Positions 37,841 through 45,069 of a stretch of 64,000 nucleotides of DNA are shown in pieces. The position numbers were made by a program, and so were the translations under genes. This DNA is from Fodinibius sediminis (GTDB taxonomy: Bacteria > Bacteroidota > Rhodothermia > Balneolales > Balneolaceae), in assembly GCF_900182555.1 (NCBI RefSeq), contig NZ_FXTH01000007.1:1-64000 (forward strand), read 5' to 3'. How positions within the stretch are numbered: position 1 is the stretch's first letter; each line of letters begins with the position of its first letter. The notes beneath the pieces were generated by a model. It was not told the origin of the DNA, did not search any database, and was given only the letters and a program-made list of their open reading frames with translations.

Positions 37841-38195
37841 CTGCTGTATAAACCGAATATTAATGATTGATGGAACTGAATCTAATACGTATGAAGCTGC
37901 CTTCCCTTCGTCCTCCTCGCTGCGAGGTGACCCTTCAAATTTGCTGCTTCATCTTCCATTTCTGTGCAGGTACCAACCAAAAATAACGGAATGCCGGAAT
38001 AATGCAAGAGCCGCCCTGTTTTGTCTTTTGGATTTCGACACACAGGCCTTCTCTATGGGGACGGGGCTCCTGAATAACCAGACCATTACCCATATGATGA
38101 AAAAATTGGAAAGTGCCCGTAAATGAGATATCATTTTAACTCTGGCTACCCTGATAAAGCGGGTGGGCCTTACGAAAATCCATAAATGAACCTCT
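37841..38195. other. Intergenic spacer between xylB and the SGNH hydrolase gene
   Basis: Divergent spacer that must hold both promoters. A short frame in 38040-38126 encodes a peptide (NNQTITHMMKKLESARK) that looks slightly like a MarR recognition helix, possibly a decayed gene remnant, but the support is weak. I see no RNA gene or riboswitch. Confidence 0.5.
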
Positions 38196-38882
38196 ATGCG
38201 ATATAGAAAACTATTATCAACCATACTGCTGCTTGCTTTTTTCAATGCTGCAGCCGCACAGCAAACAGAAGAACCGGATCCCGACCCCCTCCGATTTGAG
38301 GAACAGATTGAGCAATTCAAAAACTGGGACCGAAAAAACAGCACGCCTACTGATCCCATTCTCTTTGTGGGAAGCTCCAGCATCCGGCTGTGGGATACCG
38401 CTGTCGCCTTTCCGGATCTGGCTGTCCTGAACCGAGGCTTTGGTGGATCCCATACTTCTGATGTACAGTACTTTTACGAAGATCTCATTGCTCCATACAA
38501 CCCGAGTCTCATTGTATTTTATGAAGGGGATAATGACATTGCAGCAGGAAAACCGGTTGAACAGGTAATGTCTGATTATCAACAGCTGGTCCAGCGTATA
38601 CTTAAAGATAAACCCAATGTTAATTTTCTCTATGTTCCCATCAAGCCCAGCAGCAGCCGGTGGGATCAGTGGCCCAGGATGGATCAGCTAAACCAACAAA
38701 TAAAGGAATATAACAGTACCCACGCCCGGCTGCACTACGCAGACCTGGCAACGCCGGTACTGAACGAAAACGGTCTGCCGGATAACCGACTTTTTCTGGA
38801 TGACCAGCTCCATCTGAACAAGCAGGGATATGACAAATGGAATGATGCTATTCGTCCGGTATTGAAGAGGCTTGTGAAATGA
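38196..38882 (+). CDS. Exported SGNH/GDSL hydrolase
   Basis: A 228-residue protein with a signal peptide (cleavage after AAAAQ). The SGNH blocks are present with variations: block I reads FVGSSSIR (nucleophile Ser61, Ser replacing the Asp of GDS), block II RGFGGSHTSD, block III YEGDNDIAAG (GxND) and block V DDQLHLN with Asp203 and His206. Such enzymes are esterases: acetylxylan esterases, lysophospholipases or PAF-acetylhydrolase-like. In a cluster with xylose, CE15 and other esterase genes, deacetylation of plant-type polysaccharides is plausible, but no substrate is shown. Confidence 0.85.
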   Translation: MRYRKLLSTILLLAFFNAAAAQQTEEPDPDPLRFEEQIEQFKNWDRKNSTPTDPILFVGSSSIRLWDTAVAFPDLAVLNRGFGGSHTSDVQYFYEDLIAPYNPSLIVFYEGDNDIAAGKPVEQVMSDYQQLVQRILKDKPNVNFLYVPIKPSSSRWDQWPRMDQLNQQIKEYNSTHARLHYADLATPVLNENGLPDNRLFLDDQLHLNKQGYDKWNDAIRPVLKRLVK

Positions 38883-38981
38883 AACAATAAGTTAATGCCC
38901 TGGTTCAGCATTTTTAAAAAATTTTTCAATACTTTGAAGTACAATAAGTTACAAACATCAACCAATCAATAATAAAGACCC

Positions 38982-39434
38982 ATGCTACCCTCTTTACTCC
39001 TAAGTTCAACCTTTGCAGTTGCTTCCATTGCAGCCGTAAAAACCCTCAAACTAAATTTTGACCATTACTCCATAACTGTAGAGGATCTTGACCGGAGTGC
39101 ACATTTTTATAAAACCATCTTATCCCTGCCCGAGATTGAAAATAAAACTGAAAAAAAAACCATTCGATGGTTTAGCATGGGAGAACATGCCGAACTTCAC
39201 CTCATCCAGGGGAATACGGAAAATATCAAGATGATTCAGCGTGTGCATCTTGCCCTTGCCACTTCCAACCTGGAGGCCCTCATAGCAAACCTTGAAGAAC
39301 ATGATATTTATTTTGCCAGCGCCTATGGAAAACCCAATACCTATAATACGCGGCCGGACGGGGTTCGACAAATTTATTTCCAGGATCCCGACGGATACTG
39401 GATTGAAGTCAATGATGTTGCGGCTGCCAGCTAA
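38982..39434 (+). CDS. VOC-family (glyoxalase/dioxygenase-fold) protein
   Basis: A 150-residue protein with two beta-alpha-beta-beta-beta modules. Likely metal ligands are His28 (NFDHYSITV), Glu71 (AELHLI), His89 (RVHLALA) and Glu142 (YWIEVND), arranged as in glyoxalase I. The first 20 residues (MLPSLLLSSTFAVASIAAVK) look like a short signal peptide, which is unusual for this family, so it could be exported. VOC proteins range from glyoxalases to antibiotic-resistance proteins and dioxygenases, and the substrate is unknown. It lies after the SGNH hydrolase gene (99-bp gap) and is convergent with an esterase gene. Confidence 0.8.
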   Translation: MLPSLLLSSTFAVASIAAVKTLKLNFDHYSITVEDLDRSAHFYKTILSLPEIENKTEKKTIRWFSMGEHAELHLIQGNTENIKMIQRVHLALATSNLEALIANLEEHDIYFASAYGKPNTYNTRPDGVRQIYFQDPDGYWIEVNDVAAAS

Positions 39435-39463
39435 AGCTTAACACAACCGCCAGGTCGGATCTC

Positions 39464-40369
39464 TCAATCAGACAACAGTCCCCGGCTTTCCATCCAAAGC
39501 TCGCATAAAAGGGGCCACTGCGAGAGCTCCGGATCATCCGGGGCCAGACCAAAGCCGTGTGGACCATCCTCAAATAAGTGCATCTCTGCCGGCACCTGGT
39601 GCTCAAGGAGCGACTTATAAAACTTCAGGCTGTTTTGCACCGGTACCCCTTTATCATTTGTGCCATGGACCAGGAAGGTGGGTGGCGTTCTTTGCGTAAC
39701 CTGTATTTCGTTGGAAAGCTGCTCCACAAGCTCATCACTTGGATCTGTCCCCAGAAGGTTGTTGCGCGACCCCTGGTGCGTATAATCTGTTTTCATGGTA
39801 ATGACCGGGTAAATCAATATCATAAAATCGGGACGTGAACCAACCTGTTCTACCGGGCGATCCGCATCAATGCGGCCGTCTGTGAAGTGTGTTCCCGCCG
39901 TCGAGGCCAGATGTCCCCCCGCCGAGAAACCGAGAATACCAATCCTGTCTGCCTCGATCCCCCATTCCCCGGCCCTGGAACGCACCATGCGGATCGCTCT
40001 TTGGGCGTCATTCAATTGATTGGGATGGTTGTACCGACTGCCAAGACGATATTTAACAATAAAAGCGGCAATACCAAGATCATTCAGCCATTCAGCCACC
40101 TGCCTACCCTCATGATCCATAGCCAGGTGAGCATATCCGCCCCCGGGGAAAATGACAACACCTGTTCCGACGGCTTTCTCCTCCTCAGGCAAGAACACAG
40201 AAAGTGCCGGCCTGTCAAGATCCGTACTCCCCTTGGCTCCAGGCGTCCCATCCGGCCAAAGCAAAAGCTGCTCTGTCACATTTCCCTGTGCCATCGCCCC
40301 GGACGGTATTAAAAGCCCTGTTAATATCAGAATTATTCCAGCTGAGAAAAGACGGTTTCCCATTTTCAT
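39464..40369 (-). CDS. Exported alpha/beta hydrolase (BD-FAE / acetyl esterase type)
   Basis: A 301-residue protein with a signal peptide (cleavage near SGAMAQG). The fold marks are an oxyanion loop VVIFPGGGYAHL, nucleophile elbow ILGFSAGGHLAST, an acid region HGTNDKGVPVQNS and the catalytic His in EDGPHGFGLA. This arrangement matches bifunctional feruloyl/acetyl-xylan esterases (BD-FAE) of polysaccharide loci. Export and neighbouring xylose genes support a role in removing acyl groups from xylan-like glycans. It is convergent with the VOC gene (29-bp gap). Specificity is inferred. Confidence 0.87.
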   Translation of the reverse strand: MKMGNRLFSAGIILILTGLLIPSGAMAQGNVTEQLLLWPDGTPGAKGSTDLDRPALSVFLPEEEKAVGTGVVIFPGGGYAHLAMDHEGRQVAEWLNDLGIAAFIVKYRLGSRYNHPNQLNDAQRAIRMVRSRAGEWGIEADRIGILGFSAGGHLASTAGTHFTDGRIDADRPVEQVGSRPDFMILIYPVITMKTDYTHQGSRNNLLGTDPSDELVEQLSNEIQVTQRTPPTFLVHGTNDKGVPVQNSLKFYKSLLEHQVPAEMHLFEDGPHGFGLAPDDPELSQWPLLCELWMESRGLLSD

Positions 40370-40538
40370 ACAGTCCCCTTACTTATTGAAAGTGGAATTA
40401 AAACTTCACCTATGTTATCATAAAAAATTGAGAAAGCCAACAAGAGCAGCTTTGCTTCCCCCGAAACAGAATCAAAGCACGAATTGATATATAATCATTA
40501 TAGATCATTGCCATTACTAATTGCCTGGCAATGAATAC

Positions 40539-41705
40539 CTATATTTCCTGTTTGAACAATTTACTAAGTACCTCTAAGCCCCGCTGTGTGACCCCCCGTT
40601 GTTTCCAGCGTCCTCGCTCCACCTGGTCGCAGTGGGCCAGGTCTTCTTCGTAGTGATCGACCAGAATGCTTGAAAGCTGCGTACTCAATGCAACCATGTT
40701 AATCTCATCATCCTTAAGCATCGAACGGTGATTAAAATTGGCCGAGCCTATGCAGGAAACATAATCATCCACAATGATCACCTTGGAATGCAGCATGGTT
40801 TTCTGATATAACCAAAGGTGTACACCCGCGTCCAGCAAATCATCAAATCGATCGCTTCCGGCTATGTTGGCAACCCGCTGATCGGTATGCTTCCCGGGTA
40901 TCATGATATGGATGTCCACTCCCCGGCTTGCTGCATCACAAAGAAGGCGAACCATGGATTCATTGGGATTAAAATAAGCCGTAGTAATCTTGATGCTATC
41001 CCGGGCCAGCCCAAGCAACGTTTCATAGAGGATTACAATGTCGCTCCAGCGTACGGAGGCGGAGGTTCGAACAACCTGCAGTGGTATCTCATGTACACCC
41101 GATGCAGTGTCGGTCTCCCATCGCCCGTTATTCGAATAATCCACAAGTTCTCTATTAAGCTGATAACCCGTTTCTATCCAGTTTTCAAGGAACGCTGACT
41201 GCAGCCCCAGCACAGCGGGGCCCTGAATGCTGAAATGCGTTTCCCGCCATTCAGACGGGTCTCGGGCATCCCCCTCCCACTCTTCGGCAATGCCCACCCC
41301 CCCTGTGAAGGCCACCTGGCCGTCACAAATCAGTAGTTTCCGGTGGGTCCGATTATCAGTTTTCCATACCTTCCACTGCTTAAACGGTCGAAACCATTCA
41401 AAACGGACACCGCTCTCTTTCATCAGATCAACCAGTTCATCCCGTATGAAAGCCCCTCCAAAGCTGTCCAGGATCACCCGCACATCAACTCCCTCCTCAG
41501 ATTTTTGAGCCAGCTTGCGGGCAAAACGATCGGCGATATCACCCTTCCAGTATACAAAGGTCAGGAAATCGATCTGATGGCGCGCCCTATCTATGGCATT
41601 GAGCATCGCGGGAAATATTTCGACACCATTTTTCAAGACTTGAATAGTATTGTCTGTTGAGAAAGGAGTGCCGACGGTGCGTTCCAAAATTTCTTTATAA
41701 TCCAT
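40539..41705 (-). CDS. Cardiolipin synthase-like phospholipase D family protein
   Basis: A 388-residue enzyme with two HKD motifs: HRKLLICD from His121 and HSKVIIVDD from His306, followed by GSANFNHRS. The motifs fit bacterial cardiolipin synthases of the ClsB type, which join phospholipid head groups via a phosphohistidine intermediate. It lacks the N-terminal membrane helices of ClsA, so it should be peripheral or cytoplasmic. It stands alone; the upstream spacer is 457 bp. Other PLD-family roles (nuclease, phospholipase) cannot be fully excluded. Confidence 0.88.
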   Translation of the reverse strand: MDYKEILERTVGTPFSTDNTIQVLKNGVEIFPAMLNAIDRARHQIDFLTFVYWKGDIADRFARKLAQKSEEGVDVRVILDSFGGAFIRDELVDLMKESGVRFEWFRPFKQWKVWKTDNRTHRKLLICDGQVAFTGGVGIAEEWEGDARDPSEWRETHFSIQGPAVLGLQSAFLENWIETGYQLNRELVDYSNNGRWETDTASGVHEIPLQVVRTSASVRWSDIVILYETLLGLARDSIKITTAYFNPNESMVRLLCDAASRGVDIHIMIPGKHTDQRVANIAGSDRFDDLLDAGVHLWLYQKTMLHSKVIIVDDYVSCIGSANFNHRSMLKDDEINMVALSTQLSSILVDHYEEDLAHCDQVERGRWKQRGVTQRGLEVLSKLFKQEI

Positions 41706-42162
41706 CCTTTATCCGCCTCATCATTAACTTTGTAATTGGGTGTAGCTTTAAAAGCTTAAACTGATAAAACAAGTATATCTCATTTTTTGTGTTCCCTGCA
41801 TATTTTTTACTTGAATTGGTCTACCCTGTTCCCGTGAACGTCATCAGTGAATCTCTATTTCCGCCAGCCTGCCGTACTCCGATTGATTGGCTGAAAATCT
41901 ATAGGTCCCTGATTTTTAAAATAACAGCACTGTATAGAAAGGAAATAAGCAGAAATAAAAATAGGGAGAATGAGGGCCGTTATTGAAAAAACCTTTTTCC
42001 CCGGCCTGTGCGATACCATTAATTGAATCTGTATCTGTCCTCAGCAGCTCTGCTTCCTACCCCTATATAACATCCCAACACTTATTTTAGTTTAGGCTGT
42101 TCTATAAAGTTCTTATCTTCTGCCCAATTTATCTCCGTTAATTCTGCTGTACTATTTTTCTC
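41706..42162. other. Intergenic spacer between the cls-like and MFS genes
   Basis: Divergent spacer of 457 bp with AT-rich stretches. A 65-codon frame (41789-41986) has no homology that I recognise and poor coding character, so I do not call it. No RNA gene, riboswitch or strong promoter motif was seen. Confidence 0.5.
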
Positions 42163-43374
42163 ATGAGAAATTACCTGCAATTTGTCCTCAGGGAACATCG
42201 CCTGTTGTCGTTCGGCTTTACGTTCACCTTCTTCTCCAGCTTTGGCCAGACATTTTTAATCTCACTGTTTGTCCCCTTCTTCCTTACGGCATTTAATCTT
42301 ACAAATGCAAGTTTTGGATCCCTGTATTCCCTGGCTACCCTGAGCAGTGCACTCACCCTCCCCTTTGCTGGAAAATGGATTGACCATCTTCCCCTCAAAA
42401 AATTCAGTCTGATGGTTGCCATGGGACTCATGCTTGCCGCATTCACGGTATCAATCTCCTGGCATGTCATTGTACTCTTTATTGGACTATTATTGTTGAG
42501 ACTCTCGGGACAGGGGCTCAGCGGACACACCGCCCAAACCGCCATGGCAAAATTTTTCCGGCTGCAGCGAGGCAAGGCCCTGAGTATTGCCAATCTGGGG
42601 TACCCCATGGGCGAGGCTGTCCTGCCACTCATCATCACTGCCCTTATCCCCATCCTGAGTTGGAGAGGTGCATGGGGAGGCATCTCTGTTGCCATAGGCA
42701 TTCTTCTTATTCCTTTTATACTGAATATTCTCAGCGGAAAAACAGAAGAGTTGACCACCCCCGATACGGGGTCGGGCGATGACGAAAGTTCACCGGCCAA
42801 CTACAACCTGGTCCTGTCAGACAAACGATTCTACCTTTTATTGCCCGCCGTACTGCTTCCCTCTTTTTGGGTGACAGGGCTCTTTCTCTACCAGGTGGCT
42901 ATTGCTGAACAGCTGGGATGGTCAGCAACGCTCATCGCATCTGCCTTTGTCGCCTTCGCTATAGCCCGTATCATAAGCTCACTGGGGGTTGGCCCCGTTA
43001 TTGACAAACTCAGCGCTCGTCAGCTTTTCCCCTATTACCTGCTTCCCATGGGTGCTGGGTTCCTAACGGCTTACTTCCATACCGGTGCCTGGTCGGCCTT
43101 TGGATACATGTTTTTACTCGGCATGACGATGGGATTTGGTGGCAGCATCAAGTCTGCTCTCTGGGCAGAAATGTATGGCGAAGACTCTGTAGGCACCATT
43201 CGCAGCCTTTTTTCTTCGGTTATGGTTTTAAGCACGGCGCTGAGCCCCTTTTTAATGGGATGGCTTATAGATCATGCAGTAGCCATGACCAGTATATTAC
43301 TGAGTGCTGTTACCAGTGTGGTATTGGCAAGCGGGCTGGCCCTGCTGGCTTTTCAAGAAAAGTTCTGGAGCTGA
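42163..43374 (+). CDS. Major facilitator superfamily transporter
   Basis: A 403-residue protein with 12 predicted helices and the MFS motif-A-like PFAGKWIDHLPLKKFS between helices 2 and 3, repeated as VGPVIDKLSARQL in the second half. A region SGQGLSGHTAQTAMAKFF resembles the monocarboxylate/oxalate-formate antiporter branch. The solute is unknown. It starts after a 457-bp divergent spacer and is followed by the convergent DUF3307 gene (32-bp gap). Confidence 0.85.
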   Translation: MRNYLQFVLREHRLLSFGFTFTFFSSFGQTFLISLFVPFFLTAFNLTNASFGSLYSLATLSSALTLPFAGKWIDHLPLKKFSLMVAMGLMLAAFTVSISWHVIVLFIGLLLLRLSGQGLSGHTAQTAMAKFFRLQRGKALSIANLGYPMGEAVLPLIITALIPILSWRGAWGGISVAIGILLIPFILNILSGKTEELTTPDTGSGDDESSPANYNLVLSDKRFYLLLPAVLLPSFWVTGLFLYQVAIAEQLGWSATLIASAFVAFAIARIISSLGVGPVIDKLSARQLFPYYLLPMGAGFLTAYFHTGAWSAFGYMFLLGMTMGFGGSIKSALWAEMYGEDSVGTIRSLFSSVMVLSTALSPFLMGWLIDHAVAMTSILLSAVTSVVLASGLALLAFQEKFWS

Positions 43375-43406
43375 GTTTAGGGATCCCCGTGGAAATACCT
43401 CTAACC

Positions 43407-44150
43407 TCAGAGCAAAATTTTCACTCCCCACCCTGTAATCAGTGCCAACAGTGTTGAGAGCAGCGTTCCAATGAGTACATACTCTGCAAAAGGCCGGTCG
43501 TCCTTGAAATTGCTGAAACGGGTTACACCTTTGGCGGCCAGAATGAAACCAATGGCACTGTACTGATTCAGCAGCACAAAAATGACAATGAAAATACGCT
43601 CCAGAAGGCCGATAAGCCGTCCCATGCTGTACTCTTCATTACTGACTTTATCCTCCTGTGTACCCAGAGACGCCAGCCCCATCACCTTGAGCATATAGCG
43701 CAGCACAATATTCATTTCATTGATGACCAACAGGATCCCCGCCCCCACCACCTGTATGACATTGACCGTGTCCATTGATATCCGACCATCGGGAAGGACC
43801 ATCCATGATACGAAATCTATGGTCTTTTCGGCAGACGCCCCCCCTCTGAGATCGAGCAGCGGACTGCAGAGAATAGCCGATATCACCAGCTGGTATCCCA
43901 AAGTGATCGCCCGGTTCCGGTTGAGTTTCTCCAGATTCCCCTCCATGAATTTCATCACCACCGGATAGGTAGCCAGGTGGATACCCAGCAACAGCCAGCT
44001 CCAGTTTAGCTGAAGAAACAGGAGCACAAAAAGGGGAACCACGCCAATAATAATCAGATCCTTTCCTGTGGCTCCATTATCCCGGAAGATAAGGCGAAGA
44101 CGCGCCAGCAGTGTCAAATTTACAATGGTCAGAAAAATAGCGTAATTCAT
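43407..44150 (-). CDS. DUF3307-like membrane protein paired with SatD
   Basis: A 247-residue membrane protein with about 7 hydrophobic segments. The C-terminal part (GRLIGLLERIFIVIFVLL, then GFILAAKGVTRF and FAEYVLIGTLLST) is the conserved half of DUF3307 proteins, whose function is unknown. It starts with an ATGA 4-bp overlap with the satD stop, so the two are translated together. This pairing suggests that SatD signals to, or is controlled by, a membrane partner. Nothing in the sequence shows transport activity. Confidence 0.75.
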   Translation of the reverse strand: MNYAIFLTIVNLTLLARLRLIFRDNGATGKDLIIIGVVPLFVLLFLQLNWSWLLLGIHLATYPVVMKFMEGNLEKLNRNRAITLGYQLVISAILCSPLLDLRGGASAEKTIDFVSWMVLPDGRISMDTVNVIQVVGAGILLVINEMNIVLRYMLKVMGLASLGTQEDKVSNEEYSMGRLIGLLERIFIVIFVLLNQYSAIGFILAAKGVTRFSNFKDDRPFAEYVLIGTLLSTLLALITGWGVKILL

Positions 44151-44788
44151 GCTTCTATCTGTTGATTAATAAATTCCGATATATTATCCGTCAGCTCACT
44201 GACAACCTCCAGTGCCCCGGCTTCCTTGTTCTTGTAAAATGCCGGTGATGAAATACTCAATTGGCTGGCAATTTCCTTGTAATCATGGCCCTCCTTCAGC
44301 AGGTGTAAAATAGCCAGCCGGTTCTTCTTCCACGTTTCTACCTCATGCGACAGTAGCTGCAGGCTGTTATTAATAAGCTTCAACACCGTATTCTGTTCCT
44401 CTTCAAACCGAAGATGAAACAGGAAACCGCTTTCTTTCAGCTGTTCCATCCCTTTTCGGGCTTCATGAAAAGCCGGCCCGTCCATCCCAATAGCCTGCGT
44501 GGTATTCAGAGGGGTCGCAATGGTACCTATCCCCAGGGAGAAGCGAACCCGGACCGGGTACAGTGCCGATAGAATACGGAACAGCTGTACAAAAAGCCCA
44601 TCGGCCTCCTCAAATACGGCCTGGAACTCATCACCCAGCGTGATGGTATAGGGCGAGGCCGGCGCCTGCTCCATCTGATTCAGATCATCCAGTGTTTGCT
44701 GCAAATTATCCTGCAGGGCTCCGCGCTCCTCCTCCTTGATTTCCTTCGAAGATTCAATATCTGCTATGAGTACCAATCGTCGTTTCAT
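44147..44788 (-). CDS. satD: SatD family protein with cyclase-like marks and a C-terminal HTH
   Basis: A 213-residue protein of the SatD family, named after streptococcal secretion/acid tolerance genes; biochemical function is unknown to me. The N-terminal domain carries LVLIADIESSKEI, YTITLGDEFQAVF and VRFSLGIGTIAT. The order and spacing of ADIxxS, GDEF and a basic strand resemble class III nucleotide cyclases and GGDEF domains. The C-terminal part (about 155-195) reads as a helix-turn-helix (LLKEGHDYKEIASQLSISSP). The gene is the first of a two-gene unit with the DUF3307 protein and is preceded by three regularly spaced palindromes (44810-44882). The cyclase relation is an inference from motifs only. 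Confidence 0.8.
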   Translation of the reverse strand: MKRRLVLIADIESSKEIKEEERGALQDNLQQTLDDLNQMEQAPASPYTITLGDEFQAVFEEADGLFVQLFRILSALYPVRVRFSLGIGTIATPLNTTQAIGMDGPAFHEARKGMEQLKESGFLFHLRFEEEQNTVLKLINNSLQLLSHEVETWKKNRLAILHLLKEGHDYKEIASQLSISSPAFYKNKEAGALEVVSELTDNISEFINQQIEA

Positions 44789-44809
44789 AAAAAATCCTTT
44801 TCCTATATA

Positions 44810-44882
44810 TAACTAAAATAGTTTAAATATCAAATTTTTAACCATATTGGTTATATAGTTATAATTATAACCAAAAAGGTTA
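44810..44882. promoter_or_regulatory. Three-site operator array, exact 29-bp spacing
   Basis: Three 15-bp sites of the form TAACY-N5-RGTTW lie at 44810-44824 (TAACT AAAAT AGTTT), 44839-44853 (TAACC ATATT GGTTA, perfect arms) and 44868-44882 (TAACC AAAAA GGTTA, perfect arms). Their centres (44817, 44846, 44875) are exactly 29 bp apart, just under three DNA turns. Half sites of sites 2 and 3 also form an outward palindrome, GGTTATA/TATAACC. The array lies 22-94 bp upstream of satD and in the spacer shared with the divergent UPF0182 gene. It probably binds a dimeric regulator cooperatively, perhaps SatD itself through its HTH. Confidence 0.7.
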
Positions 44883-45069
44883 TAGAGATACGGCTGTAAA
44901 CAAACCTATTCATTGATGCACCCAGCTTATATAGAGGGTCGAACTATGCCTGATATCAAAATGTGCTTAAATTCTGCATTCTCTGAAAAGCTTACTATCT
45001 TATGTGTCATACGACTACGTACGATTGGTACCATTGTTATGCCCAACGCTATTTGATTCTGAATTATTT

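Noticed and set aside
38040-38126. Possible MarR-type helix remnant before the SGNH gene.
   Set aside because: Only about 17 residues look similar; no full domain or start, so I did not call a pseudogene.
41789-41986. A 65-codon frame in the spacer before the MFS gene.
   Set aside because: No similarity and atypical composition; probably chance.
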